Shown: positions 44,390 to 53,192 of the stretch, piece by piece
Numbering within the stretch: position 1 is the first letter of the stretch
Layout: each line of letters opens with the position of its first letter
Source of the DNA: Gellertiella hungarica
GTDB lineage: Bacteria > Pseudomonadota > Alphaproteobacteria > Rhizobiales > Rhizobiaceae
NCBI RefSeq assembly: GCF_014197145.1
Contig: NZ_JACIEZ010000002.1
Coordinates: forward strand, 186,001 to 250,000
Direction of reading: 5' to 3'
Length of the DNA: 64,000 nucleotides
Program-made: the position numbers and the translations under genes
The notes under the pieces: model-generated
Database searches by the model: none
What the model saw: only the letters and a program-made list of their open reading frames with translations
What the model was told of the DNA's origin: nothing

Positions 44390-45371
44390 CGCCTGTTTCA
44401 GACGCGCTTGAGGAAGCCGTCTGGAGCGGCGGTGAAGGCGAGCTTTGTCTCGATTGTCTTGTCGTACTGGAAGGCGAGCGGCTGGCCGTCGGCTGCGGTT
44501 CGCCCGTCCTCCTTCAGACGGCGCATGTATTCCCAGACGGCCGTCTTCGGATTGTCGCCCTTGCCCCAGGGGCGGTTGTTCCAGAACTCGTTGGGCAGGT
44601 CCTCGACCATGGTGTCGAAGACGACGCAGTAGCTGCCCTTCGAGGTCAGCGGCGCATAGAGCTCCAGCTCTTCGAGCACATGGGCGTGGGTGTGGTTGGA
44701 ATCGAGGAAGACCATCACCGTCTTGTGGTTCCTGGCGATTTCCTTCACCTGCGCGATGGTTTCGGGTGCGATGGAGGAGCCCTGGATCATGGAGATCTTG
44801 CCGCCGAGCGGATGGGCCTCGATGGCCTTGCGGTTGTGCTCGCGGATGTCGATGTCGATGCCGAGCACCCGGCGCGGGGCCTTGCGCACGTCGAGCGGCT
44901 CGCCCGACTGCATGGCGTCGCAATAGTCGAGGAGCGCCAGCATGGAGGCGGACAGGATCAGCGAGCCGCCATGGGCGATGCCGGTCTCGATGACGAGATC
45001 GGGGCGCACGGCCCAGATGAGCTCCTGGGTGGCGTAGAGATCCTGCGGCATCTGGATGACCGGCCGGCCGAGCCAGGAGAAATTGTAGGAATAGAAGTAC
45101 TTCGTGGCTTCCTGCAGCCAGGTGTTGGACAACGCCTGGAAGCCGGCATCCTTGCCGATGTCCTCGATGTTGCGGGCCACCTGCTGGCGAAATTCTGTGA
45201 CGGGATCCATGCCTGCTCCTTGCCTTGGGTCGCTGTGCTCCGGCTCCGGCCGGGGCCCCTCGAAGGGCATGCCTTCAAGCCCGGCCCTGCGCTAGGATGG
45301 CCACAGCGATTCGTCCGAAACCCATTTCTGGTCCTTTCCTCCATTCTGCGGAAACCACCTTTCCCGGAGCT
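44390..45371. repeat. 982-bp direct repeat, copy 1
   Basis: About 99% identical to 47682-48663 in the same orientation. It covers the complete CmcI-like gene plus 161 bp upstream and stops abruptly on both sides. No insertion-sequence ends or target duplication are visible. Confidence 0.95.
44398..45210 (-). CDS. CmcI-type (cephalosporin hydroxylase family) methyltransferase, copy 1
   Basis: A 270-residue protein of the CmcI/rhamnosyl O-methyltransferase family. It has a Rossmann SAM-binding core (RPDLVIETGIAHGGSLILSA), VLGIDIDIREHNRKAIEAHP and the metal/substrate region VMVFLDSNHTHAHVLEELEL. Despite the family name, members in glycan clusters are usually O-methyltransferases of sugars, which fits here. 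The start follows aggagcagg. The protein is identical to that of copy 2 at 47690-48502; the DNA of the 982-bp repeat differs at only about ten positions. It is the last gene of a minus-strand series that begins with copy 2. Confidence 0.88.
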   Translation of the reverse strand: MDPVTEFRQQVARNIEDIGKDAGFQALSNTWLQEATKYFYSYNFSWLGRPVIQMPQDLYATQELIWAVRPDLVIETGIAHGGSLILSASMLALLDYCDAMQSGEPLDVRKAPRRVLGIDIDIREHNRKAIEAHPLGGKISMIQGSSIAPETIAQVKEIARNHKTVMVFLDSNHTHAHVLEELELYAPLTSKGSYCVVFDTMVEDLPNEFWNNRPWGKGDNPKTAVWEYMRRLKEDGRTAADGQPLAFQYDKTIETKLAFTAAPDGFLKRV

Positions 45372-45438
45372 GGCCGCGCCTTTCCGGCGCCGCGTCACCG
45401 GCGGGAACGGCGCCGCTGGCAGCGGTCATCGAGGCGCC

Positions 45439-46545
45439 TCAGAGCCCCAGCTGCCGGACGACCTCGTCCGCAATGGCGAGGCTGGAGGTGAGGCCGGGGC
45501 TTTCGATGCCCAGCAGATGCACGATCCCGTCGGTGCGATGAAGCTGCGGCCCGGCGATGAGGAAATCAGCGTCCGGTTCCCCCGGGGCCGAAAGCTTCGG
45601 CCGAACTCCGGCAAACAGCGGATGCAGTTCCCTTTCCGCCACCGCTGGCCAGTAGGCACTGATCGCGCGGGCGAAACGCTCTGCCCGGGAGGCGTCCATG
45701 CTGTAGGACGGGGCGTCGATCCACTCCACGTCCGGGCCGAAGCGTGTGGTGCCGTCGAGGCCGAGGGTCGAGTGAATGCCGAGCCCGCCGGGCTCCGGGA
45801 CGGGATAGACCAGCCGACGGAACGGTGCCGGCCCGGTGATGCCGAAATAGAGACCGCGCGCAAAGCGGATGCGGGGAGCACGCCAGGACGAGTCGCATGG
45901 GGCCGCCCTTGCCACCGCCTCGGCGCCGTGCCCTGCGGCGTTGATGAAATAGCGGCATGCAATCGTGTAGTCCTCGCCATCGGCGCCTTGCGTCGTGACG
46001 GCGAGGTCATTCCCGGATCGCGCAATGCTGCAGACGCGGGTGTTGGTGACGATCATGCCGCCATTGGCCTCGATGTCGGAGACGAGTGACAGAAGGAAGG
46101 CGCCGGAATCGAAGATGCCCGTCCGGGGTGACAGGAGACCGTATTCGGCGCGGACCTCGTTTTCCAGGTCTTCTATATCCCGTCTCGCGAGGCGGACGAG
46201 ATCCGTGACGCCGTTGGCCTGCGCCCGGGCGCCAATGGCCTCGAGTTGGGCCCGCTGCGCCTCTGCCGCGACAACGAGCTTGCCGGTCAGGGCATGGGCA
46301 ATGCCGTTGCCAGCAAGATAATCCAGCAGCATCTCGCGCCCCGAGATGCAGAGGCGGGCTTTCAGCGAGCCGGTCGGGTAGTAGAGGCCCGCATGGATCA
46401 CCTCGGAATTGCGGGCGCTGGTTTCCTGTCCCGGACGCGCATTCTTCTCCAGGACAACGACCCCGACCCCGCGCAGGGCAAGCGCGCGGGCAATGGCGAC
46501 GCCCACGACCCCGCCGCCTGCGACAACACAATCGATGAAATCCAT
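45439..46545 (-). CDS. FAD-dependent oxidoreductase (LhgO/DAO-like)
   Basis: A 368-residue flavoprotein with the N-terminal dinucleotide fold CVVAGGGVVGVAIARALALR and the DAO-family features NSEVIHAGLYYPTGSLKARL, FINAAGHGAEAVARAAP and C-terminal HLLGIESPGLTSSLAIADEV. It most resembles L-2-hydroxyglutarate oxidase-type enzymes. In this cluster it might oxidise a sugar or hydroxy-acid precursor, which is inference. It lies between an SDR gene and the CmcI-like copy 1, all transcribed leftward, with 40 bp to the upstream SDR. Confidence 0.85.
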   Translation of the reverse strand: MDFIDCVVAGGGVVGVAIARALALRGVGVVVLEKNARPGQETSARNSEVIHAGLYYPTGSLKARLCISGREMLLDYLAGNGIAHALTGKLVVAAEAQRAQLEAIGARAQANGVTDLVRLARRDIEDLENEVRAEYGLLSPRTGIFDSGAFLLSLVSDIEANGGMIVTNTRVCSIARSGNDLAVTTQGADGEDYTIACRYFINAAGHGAEAVARAAPCDSSWRAPRIRFARGLYFGITGPAPFRRLVYPVPEPGGLGIHSTLGLDGTTRFGPDVEWIDAPSYSMDASRAERFARAISAYWPAVAERELHPLFAGVRPKLSAPGEPDADFLIAGPQLHRTDGIVHLLGIESPGLTSSLAIADEVVRQLGL

Positions 46546-46585
46546 GGCTCGGTCCGTTCGTGAAGCCAGCGGCCCGGATGTCGGG

Positions 46586-47632
46586 TCAGGCGCGCCAGCG
46601 CAGCTCGCGATCCAGCTTGCCGCTGTCGATGTGCTTCTGCAGCGTCTTCAGGCGCACATATTGCGAGTTCCGGAAGTCCGGTTCGTTGAATTTCATGCGT
46701 TCGAACGTTGCCAGCAGGCGCTCGATGGATTCGTCAAGCGACACCTGCGGCAGATGATCGGGCGCAAGCGATTTGAACAGCGAGAAATCCACCCGGTAGG
46801 AGCGGTTGTCGCTGGGGGCATTGGTGTTGATGCTGATCTCGGTTCCGGAGACCTTGCGTGCGACCGCTTCGGCCATGTCCCGGACCTGGTAGTTGTTCTG
46901 GTCCGATCCCGCATTGACGGCAAGGAAACGGCCGCCGTTTCCGGCCTCGCGGGAAATGCCCCAGAGGATGGCACGGGCCATGTCTTCCACGTCGATCATC
47001 GGGCGCCAGGGCGTCCCGTCGCTCAGAACCGTGATCTTGCCCGAGGTGAGGGCTCCGGCGACGAAATCGTTCAGGACGAGATCGAGCCGGATGCGGTCGG
47101 ACGCTCCGCAGGCGGTGGCAAAGCGCAGGCAGGTGACGACCATCTCGCCGAGATCGAGCTGCTTGAGGCTGTTTTCCGTGCCGATCTTCGAGCGGGCATA
47201 GGCCGTCAGCGGGTTGGTCGGGTCCGTTTCCCGGCGCGCATCGCCTTCGGCAAAGCCATACATGCTGCAGCTGGAGGCGAAGACGAAGTTCTTCACGCCG
47301 GCCGCAGCGGCAAGGGTCGCAATCCGGACGCTGGAATCGCGGTTGATCTCTTCCGTCACCTTTTCGAACTGGTTGCCCATCGGATCGTTCGAAACCGCCG
47401 CGAGGTGAACGACGGCATCCACGCCTTCCAGGAGCTCGGCGGGAAAGTCCCGCACATCGCCGAAGACCTGCCGTTCGAGCAGGGATTCGGGCAGGTTTTC
47501 CGGGCCTGTGAGCGAGTGTCCGAAGAAGCCGGCGTCAAACCCGATGATCTGCGCCTCGGGGATGGTTTTCTTCAGAAGGCGAACCAGGACCGGTCCGACA
47601 TAGCCCATGTTTCCGGTTATCAGCACGCGCAT
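46586..47632 (-). CDS. NAD-dependent epimerase/dehydratase (extended SDR)
   Basis: A 348-residue extended SDR for nucleotide-sugar modification. Motifs: MRVLITGNMGYVGPVLVRLL (cofactor binding; GxxGYVG), VVHLAAVSNDPMGNQFE, VFASSCSMYGFAEGD and TAYARSKIGTEN (Tyr-x-x-x-Lys), then LRFATACGASDRIRLDLVLN. The exact reaction cannot be read: it could be a 4-epimerase, a 4-reductase or, less likely, the 4,6-dehydratase missing from the rfbF pathway. It is preceded by CmcI-like copy 2 (57 bp) and followed by the FAD oxidoreductase, probably one operon. Confidence 0.87.
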   Translation of the reverse strand: MRVLITGNMGYVGPVLVRLLKKTIPEAQIIGFDAGFFGHSLTGPENLPESLLERQVFGDVRDFPAELLEGVDAVVHLAAVSNDPMGNQFEKVTEEINRDSSVRIATLAAAAGVKNFVFASSCSMYGFAEGDARRETDPTNPLTAYARSKIGTENSLKQLDLGEMVVTCLRFATACGASDRIRLDLVLNDFVAGALTSGKITVLSDGTPWRPMIDVEDMARAILWGISREAGNGGRFLAVNAGSDQNNYQVRDMAEAVARKVSGTEISINTNAPSDNRSYRVDFSLFKSLAPDHLPQVSLDESIERLLATFERMKFNEPDFRNSQYVRLKTLQKHIDSGKLDRELRWRA

Positions 47633-47681
47633 GGATCGACACTCTTTCTGGAATTGGTGCGGTTGTTCGGGAAGCCTTGCG

Positions 47682-48663
47682 CGCCTGTTTCAGACGCGCT
47701 TGAGGAAGCCGTCTGGAGCGGCGGTGAAGGCGAGCTTTGTCTCGATGGTCTTGTCGTACTGGAAGGCGAGCGGCTGGCCGTCGGCTGCGGTTCGCCCGTC
47801 CTCCTTCAGACGGCGCATGTATTCCCAGACGGCCGTCTTCGGATTGTCGCCCTTGCCCCAGGGGCGGTTGTTCCAGAATTCGTTGGGCAGGTCCTCGACC
47901 ATGGTGTCGAAGACGACGCAGTAGCTGCCCTTCGAGGTCAGAGGCGCATAGAGTTCCAGCTCTTCGAGCACATGGGCGTGGGTGTGGTTGGAATCGAGGA
48001 AGACCATCACCGTCTTGTGGTTCCTGGCGATTTCCTTCACCTGCGCGATGGTTTCGGGTGCGATGGAGGAGCCCTGGATCATGGAGATCTTGCCGCCGAG
48101 CGGATGGGCCTCGATGGCCTTGCGGTTGTGCTCGCGGATGTCGATGTCGATGCCGAGCACCCGGCGCGGGGCCTTGCGCACGTCGAGCGGCTCGCCCGAC
48201 TGCATGGCGTCGCAATAGTCGAGGAGAGCCAGCATGGAGGCGGAGAGGATCAGAGAGCCGCCATGGGCGATGCCGGTCTCGATGACGAGATCGGGGCGCA
48301 CGGCCCAGATGAGCTCCTGGGTGGCGTAGAGATCCTGCGGCATCTGGATGACCGGTCGGCCGAGCCAGGAGAAATTGTAGGAATAGAAGTACTTCGTGGC
48401 TTCCTGCAGCCAGGTGTTGGACAACGCCTGGAAGCCGGCATCCTTGCCGATGTCCTCGATGTTGCGGGCCACCTGCTGGCGAAATTCTGTGACGGGATCC
48501 ATGCCTGCTCCTTGCCTTGGGTCGCTGTGCTCCGGCCCCGGCCGGGGCCCCTCGAAGGGCATGCCTTCAAGCCCGGCCCTGCGCTAGGATGGCCACAGCG
48601 ATTCGTCCGAAACCCATTTCTGGTCCTTTCCTCCATTCTGCGGAAACCACCTTTCCCGGAGCT
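47682..48663. repeat. 982-bp direct repeat, copy 2
   Basis: Partner of 44390-45371 at a constant offset of 3292 bp. It ends five bases before the ATG of the divergent SDR gene at 48668. Confidence 0.95.
47690..48502 (-). CDS. CmcI-type (cephalosporin hydroxylase family) methyltransferase, copy 2
   Basis: Same 270-residue protein as copy 1 at 44398-45210, with the same SAM-binding (VIETGIAHGGSLILSA) and DSNHTHAHVLEELEL motifs. The gene differs by a few synonymous substitutions. It is first in a leftward series (copy 2, SDR, FAD oxidoreductase, copy 1) and divergent from the SDR at 48668. Unlike copy 1 it has no terminator after it, so it probably reads into the SDR gene. This looks like the ancestral copy, since its upstream region is shared naturally with the divergent gene. 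Confidence 0.88.
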   Translation of the reverse strand: MDPVTEFRQQVARNIEDIGKDAGFQALSNTWLQEATKYFYSYNFSWLGRPVIQMPQDLYATQELIWAVRPDLVIETGIAHGGSLILSASMLALLDYCDAMQSGEPLDVRKAPRRVLGIDIDIREHNRKAIEAHPLGGKISMIQGSSIAPETIAQVKEIARNHKTVMVFLDSNHTHAHVLEELELYAPLTSKGSYCVVFDTMVEDLPNEFWNNRPWGKGDNPKTAVWEYMRRLKEDGRTAADGQPLAFQYDKTIETKLAFTAAPDGFLKRV

Positions 48664-48667
48664 TGTC

Positions 48668-49507
48668 ATGAAACATATCCTCATCACCGGTGCCGGCGGC
48701 TTCGTCGGCCGGCAGGTTCTCAAGGCCCTCAAGGGAAAAGGCCATCGGGTCACGGCCGTGCTGAGGCCCGGCCAGCAGCTTCCCGCCGGCTATGAAGCTG
48801 ATGCGGCCGTCGTCACGCCGGACCTGTTTTCGGAAGACGAAGCGTGGTGGCGGGAGCGGCTCGGCGGCATCGATTGCGTGATCCATTCGGCCTGGTATGT
48901 CGAACCGGGAAAATACCTCGACAATCCGCGCAATCTGGATTGCGTTGCCGGGTCGATCGCCCTGGCCAAGGCTGCGGTTGCAGCCGGTGCCGGCCATTTC
49001 ATCGGCATCGGCACCTGCATGGAGTATCGCCTTCCGGGCGACCGGCTGGCGGTGGACTCGCCGCTCGAACCCGCCACGCTCTATGCGGCTGCCAAGCTCG
49101 CGCTTTACCATATGCTCGGGCATTTCCTGCCGGGAACCGCCACGACCTTCAGCTGGTGCCGGCTTTTCTATCTCTATGGCGAAGGCGAGTATGCCGCCCG
49201 TCTGGTGCCCTATGTCCGGGCACAGCTTGAAAAGGGAGAGACCGTGAAGCTCTCTGCGGGAACACAGCTGCGCGATTATCTCGACGTTGCGGAAGCAGGT
49301 CGGCAGATTGCCACCGTTGTCGAGACAGGGCAGACCGGTGCGATCAACATCTGTTCCGGCAAGGCGGTGACCATCCGCGCCCTCGTCGAGAGCATTGCCG
49401 ACGAATATGGCCGGCGCGATCTTCTGGAATTCGGCACGGCCGCCATCCATCCCTCCGATCCCGCAGCCGTCGTCGGCATCCCCAATCTGATCCGGCCCGG
49501 TGGGTGA
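48668..49507 (+). CDS. NAD(P)-dependent sugar epimerase/reductase (SDR)
   Basis: A 279-residue extended SDR. Cofactor motif MKHILITGAGGFVGRQVLKA; then CVIHSAWYVEPGKYLDNPRN, FIGIGTCMEYRLPGDR and ATLYAAAKLALYHML with the Tyr-x-x-x-Lys pair; and a substrate-domain segment SAGTQLRDYLDVAEAGRQIA. It is shorter than the SDR at 46586 and only distantly related. It probably reduces or epimerises a 4-ketosugar. Its promoter must lie within the repeated upstream block shared with CmcI-like copy 2. Confidence 0.87.
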   Translation: MKHILITGAGGFVGRQVLKALKGKGHRVTAVLRPGQQLPAGYEADAAVVTPDLFSEDEAWWRERLGGIDCVIHSAWYVEPGKYLDNPRNLDCVAGSIALAKAAVAAGAGHFIGIGTCMEYRLPGDRLAVDSPLEPATLYAAAKLALYHMLGHFLPGTATTFSWCRLFYLYGEGEYAARLVPYVRAQLEKGETVKLSAGTQLRDYLDVAEAGRQIATVVETGQTGAINICSGKAVTIRALVESIADEYGRRDLLEFGTAAIHPSDPAAVVGIPNLIRPGG

Positions 49508-49633
49508 CGGGGCAAGCTCCCCGGCCTCGCACGACGGACTGCGCCGCTTCCGCAAGCGCGACGGCAAGCTTCGCGCAACGAAAAGAACGAACAATGCATA
49601 TTTAAATTCATGTCTTTGACAGGAGCCATTTGC

Positions 49634-50776
49634 ATGACGAACTGCCCAGCCTGCGATGGGACCGAGCATAATGTGATCCTGACCCGCAGCAATGTTCCCG
49701 TTCTTCAGAATGTCATCGTTAAGACCGAGGAAGAAGCGCGCGCCTTTCCCGTTGCACGCCTGCGCATCTGCCAGTGCCGGAACTGCGATTTCGTCTGGAA
49801 CGCCGATTTCGATGCCGACGTCATCCGGTATGACAGCAGCTATAACAATTCGGTGCAGGCATCCGGTGTCTACCGGGCGCATCAGTCGGCCATGGCGGAG
49901 AAGATCCTGGCGCGTCCCGGCACCTTCAACTGCGTGGACATCGGCTGCGGCGAGGGCGAGTTTCTGGAGGAGCTCGCCCGCTCGGGCCGGGTGGGCAAGG
50001 CAATCGGCTTCGATCCCGCCTTCAAGGGGCACCCGGGGATGCATCCGGCGGTCAGCGTCAGGACCCATTATTTTACCGAAGAGACGGCCCGCGCCCTGCC
50101 GGACGACATCCATGTGGTCTGCTCGCGCCATACCATCGAGCACATTCCCGAGCCGGCTCCCTTCATCGAGGCCATCGCCGGCTATGTGCGCGCCCGCAAC
50201 CTGCCGCTCTACCTTGAAACGCCGGATGTCGACTGGATCCTGAGGAACAAGGCGTTCGAGGACTTCTTCTACGAGCACTGCTCGCTTTTCTCGCCGCGCT
50301 CCATGACGCTGCTGCTGAAACGCTATGGCCTGGATTGCCGGGTGGAGGCGGTCTATGGCGGCCAGTACATGTGGGTCGAAGCCTGGCCGGCGGAGGAGGT
50401 AAAGGACGTTCTGCCGCCGGCCCCTGCGGACATTCCGGCGCATGACGGCATAAGCGAGGTGCTTGCCTACTGGGAAAACCGGCTTTCGGACCTCAGGCGG
50501 GATGGGCCGGTGGCGATCTGGGGCGGGGCCTCCAAGGGCGTGACCTTCTCGCTCCTCGTGCCGGGCGTCGACATGGCGATCGATCTCAATCCCGCGAAAC
50601 AGGGATGTTACATGCCTGTCAGCGCCACCCCGATCCTGCCGCCAGAGGAGGCGCTGGCTCGCGGGGTGCGATCCATCGTGGTCATGAACCCGAATTATCA
50701 CGCGGAGATCGAGGCGCGGCTGAACCAGCTCGGCTGGTCGGGAACCCTTCTGGGGCTTCAGGATCGGGCGGCCTGA
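49634..50776 (+). CDS. Zinc-ribbon class I SAM-dependent methyltransferase
   Basis: A 380-residue methyltransferase. The N-terminal zinc ribbon has CPAC and a distant CQCRNC. The SAM fold shows CVDIGCGEGEFLEELARSG and VVCSRHTIEHIPEPAPFIEA. The C-terminal domain (VAIWGGASKGVTFSLLVPG; AIDLNPAKQGCYMPVSA) matches that of the sugar C-methyltransferase at 41614, so the two share ancestry. The start was chosen at 49634 for an aggag eight bases upstream; ATG 49610 is also in frame. It likely methylates a nucleotide-linked or glycan sugar. A perfect bidirectional terminator follows. Confidence 0.87.
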   Translation: MTNCPACDGTEHNVILTRSNVPVLQNVIVKTEEEARAFPVARLRICQCRNCDFVWNADFDADVIRYDSSYNNSVQASGVYRAHQSAMAEKILARPGTFNCVDIGCGEGEFLEELARSGRVGKAIGFDPAFKGHPGMHPAVSVRTHYFTEETARALPDDIHVVCSRHTIEHIPEPAPFIEAIAGYVRARNLPLYLETPDVDWILRNKAFEDFFYEHCSLFSPRSMTLLLKRYGLDCRVEAVYGGQYMWVEAWPAEEVKDVLPPAPADIPAHDGISEVLAYWENRLSDLRRDGPVAIWGGASKGVTFSLLVPGVDMAIDLNPAKQGCYMPVSATPILPPEEALARGVRSIVVMNPNYHAEIEARLNQLGWSGTLLGLQDRAA

Positions 50777-50799
50777 CGGCAGAGGCAGCCAAGGCATCG

Positions 50800-50837
50800 G
50801 AAAAAGGGCCAGCCGTTGCAACGGCTGGCCCTTTTTC
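50800..50837. terminator. Bidirectional terminator between convergent genes
   Basis: A perfect inverted repeat (gaaaaagggccagccgttg and its complement) with A-run before and T-run after. It can terminate both the methyltransferase gene (+) and the glycosyltransferase gene (-). Confidence 0.92.
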
Positions 50838-50886
50838 CGTGTGTCTCGCCGCGAAGGAAAATGGCGGGTTGCCCCGCCATCGCCCG

Positions 50887-52008
50887 TCAGTGCTGAGTCA
50901 TCGACATGGATGTCGCGATGGGAAGCGGGGTCAGCATGAACCGCGCGAATTCGTAGAAATCCTGGGCCGTCGTGGCGTTTCCGAGGAAACGATCCACCAA
51001 AAGGACGCGCCCGTGCAGGCCGCGGCGGCGGTCCGCCTTGGGCTCGGGCATGTAGGGCGGGTGGAAGCTCGCCGCCAGCCGCTGGTCGCCCATCTCCCGC
51101 ATTGCGGCATGATAGGCCTGGCACTTGGACTCGAATTCCTGTTCCCGGTGTTCCAGCATGCAGTCGATCATGCAGGCGCGGACGAAATCGTCTCCGTATC
51201 CATCCCATGCGCTGCCGATATCGTGCAGAACACGGCACTGGATTTCGGCGATAGCCGCGGTGATGCCGAGGGCGGGCGTGAAGGGGAAATTGGTGATCAC
51301 GCGCGGCATGGAAACCGGCTTGTAGGTTTCCTGGCTGATCGCCGAGAGCGGGCGTGAGGCGAAGGCAAAGCGGTTTGCGTGAAGCACAACGCGAGCCGAC
51401 CATTCATACTGGGGCACCGGCGTCAGCCAGCTCAGCTCGCCCGAATGCACCAGCACCGCCTCCAGCAGCGAACGGCTGATGGCGCAATGATAGAGGCCGA
51501 AGGGCATTTTCGGCACGTTGAGGCTGTCCTTCCAGTGGAAGAAGGCCTCGAGCATTTCCGTCTTCCCGAATTCGGTGACATGGTGCTGGATCGGAACGGC
51601 AACAGCCGTGGGAATATTGCGGTCGGCGTTGGGGTCGATCGTGAAGGTGTTCCAGCCGCAGGCATCCGCATCCGGCATGGTTTCCTCCACGTGCCGCAAC
51701 AGGTAGTCGATGCCCGGCTCGAGCATGTCGTCCGGCCGAACCACAGTCACCCAGCGGGCGGTCATGGCGGCGACGGTGCCCATCCACAGATTGGAGAGGG
51801 AGATGTTTTCGGGGGCTGGCGGCAGGATGCGCAGCCGTGCGTCGCGGCCTGCCAGCGCCAGCAGCGGGTGGTCGTCCCCGTAGGCTTCGCCATAGGGTGC
51901 AACGATCACCTCGATGTCGGCCGCAGCGTCGGACAGAAGGCGCTCGCAGAGGTAAAGCGGTGGCTTCATGCCGGGCTCGACGGGGATGCAGATCGATAAT
52001 GTGGTCAT
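50887..52008 (-). CDS. GT-A family glycosyltransferase, paralogue of 43004-44257
   Basis: A 373-residue glycosyltransferase with LSICIPVEPGMKPPLYLCER at the N-terminus, VIVAPYGEAYGDDHPLL and the metal-binding VTVVRPDDMLEPGIDYLL. Its C-terminal half (FGLYHCAISRSLLEAVLVHS; RACMIDCMLEHREQEFESKC) aligns with the glycosyltransferase at 43004 over the same positions, although overall identity is modest. It closes the glycan cluster and is convergent with the methyltransferase gene. The sugar transferred is unknown. Confidence 0.82.
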   Translation of the reverse strand: MTTLSICIPVEPGMKPPLYLCERLLSDAAADIEVIVAPYGEAYGDDHPLLALAGRDARLRILPPAPENISLSNLWMGTVAAMTARWVTVVRPDDMLEPGIDYLLRHVEETMPDADACGWNTFTIDPNADRNIPTAVAVPIQHHVTEFGKTEMLEAFFHWKDSLNVPKMPFGLYHCAISRSLLEAVLVHSGELSWLTPVPQYEWSARVVLHANRFAFASRPLSAISQETYKPVSMPRVITNFPFTPALGITAAIAEIQCRVLHDIGSAWDGYGDDFVRACMIDCMLEHREQEFESKCQAYHAAMREMGDQRLAASFHPPYMPEPKADRRRGLHGRVLLVDRFLGNATTAQDFYEFARFMLTPLPIATSMSMTQH

Positions 52009-52142
52009 CGGCAGACGGATCTCCTCGCATGGGATACTGCCGGGTAAAGGTAACGCTCGATCAGCAATGTCGACGTGCGCGTACCGGTCCGGCCTGAGCC
52101 AATGCTAGGAAGCCCGCCTTGCGCGAGGCTGTGCTAAAATAA

Positions 52143-53192
52143 TCAGGCTCCCCAGGTCTCGCCGGCCACCCGCAGCCAGTTTTCCCGGCAAAGCTTCGCG
52201 AGCTCCGCCTCGCCGTATCCGGCCTTGCGCAGCGCCTCCACAAGCGCCTGGCTTCCCGAAGCGTCGCCGATCGCGGCAGGGATAGTGGCCCCGTCGTAAT
52301 CCGAGCCGATGCCCACGCAGTCGATGCCCATGCGCTCCACCATGAAATCGATATGGCGGACCAGGTCTTCCATCGGCGTCTCTGCATCCTCCCGTCCGTC
52401 GGCGCGCAGCATGGTGACGGCGAAATTCAGGCCGGCAATGCCGCGGCTGTCGCGGATCGCATCCATCTGCCGTTCGGTGAGGTTGCGGGCCACGGGGGTG
52501 AGGGCATGGGCATTCGAATGGCTGGCGACCAGCGGGTGCCGGCTGGTGCGCGCCACGTCCCAGAAGCCCTTCTCGTTGAGATGCGCGAGATCGATGACGA
52601 TGCCGAGTTCGTTGCACGCCTTCACCAGGCGGAACCCCGCCTCGGTCAGGCCGGCGCCGGTATCGGGGTCGCGGGGATAGGCAAAGGGCACGCCGTGGCC
52701 GAAGATGGTCTCCCGGCTCCAGACCGGCCCCAGGGAGCGAAGGCCCGCGGCATAGAAGGTCTCCAGCTCGTCGAGATCCGAATTGATGGCCTCGCAGCCC
52801 TCCATATGGAGCACGGCCGCGAACCGTCCGGCCTCCATGGCCTTGCGAATGTCGGCAACGCTGCGGCAGAGCGCCCAGGCGCCGGCGCGGTCAAGCCGCT
52901 GGGCTATCGCGGCAATTTCCATGGCGCTGGCAAGCGACGGCAGGTGGGAGAGCGGAGCCGGCAGGGGGATCTCGTAATGTCCGCGCTCGTCGGGCTCGCG
53001 GTGGCCGAGATCGGGCGAGGAGAGATAGATGGCGCAGAAACCGCCGGCGAGTCCGCCTGTCTGCGCCCGCGGGCCGTCGATATGGCCCTCCGTCGTTCCC
53101 TCCACGAATTCCGCCACCGGATCGCGCCCGGCCTTGGCATGGGAATGAAGCCGGTAGAGCACGTCATTGTGGCCGTCGAAGATGAGCTGCAT
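52143..53192 (-). CDS. Membrane dipeptidase family M19
   Basis: A 349-residue zinc dipeptidase of the renal dipeptidase family. Metal ligands are in DGHNDVLYRL near the N-terminus, the bridging Glu in AVLHMEGCEAINSDL, and histidines in GIVIDLAHLNEKGFWDV and HPLVASHSNAH; the last Asp is in VGIGSDYDGA. No signal peptide or lipobox is evident, so it is probably cytoplasmic, unlike its mammalian relatives. Substrates are likely dipeptides. The gene is single and divergent from the BA14K gene. Confidence 0.92.
   Translation of the reverse strand: MQLIFDGHNDVLYRLHSHAKAGRDPVAEFVEGTTEGHIDGPRAQTGGLAGGFCAIYLSSPDLGHREPDERGHYEIPLPAPLSHLPSLASAMEIAAIAQRLDRAGAWALCRSVADIRKAMEAGRFAAVLHMEGCEAINSDLDELETFYAAGLRSLGPVWSRETIFGHGVPFAYPRDPDTGAGLTEAGFRLVKACNELGIVIDLAHLNEKGFWDVARTSRHPLVASHSNAHALTPVARNLTERQMDAIRDSRGIAGLNFAVTMLRADGREDAETPMEDLVRHIDFMVERMGIDCVGIGSDYDGATIPAAIGDASGSQALVEALRKAGYGEAELAKLCRENWLRVAGETWGA

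Noticed and set aside
44390-48663. CmcI-like repeats as ends of a composite transposon
   Set aside because: No transposase, terminal inverted repeats or target-site duplication; the repeat is a plain gene plus upstream region.
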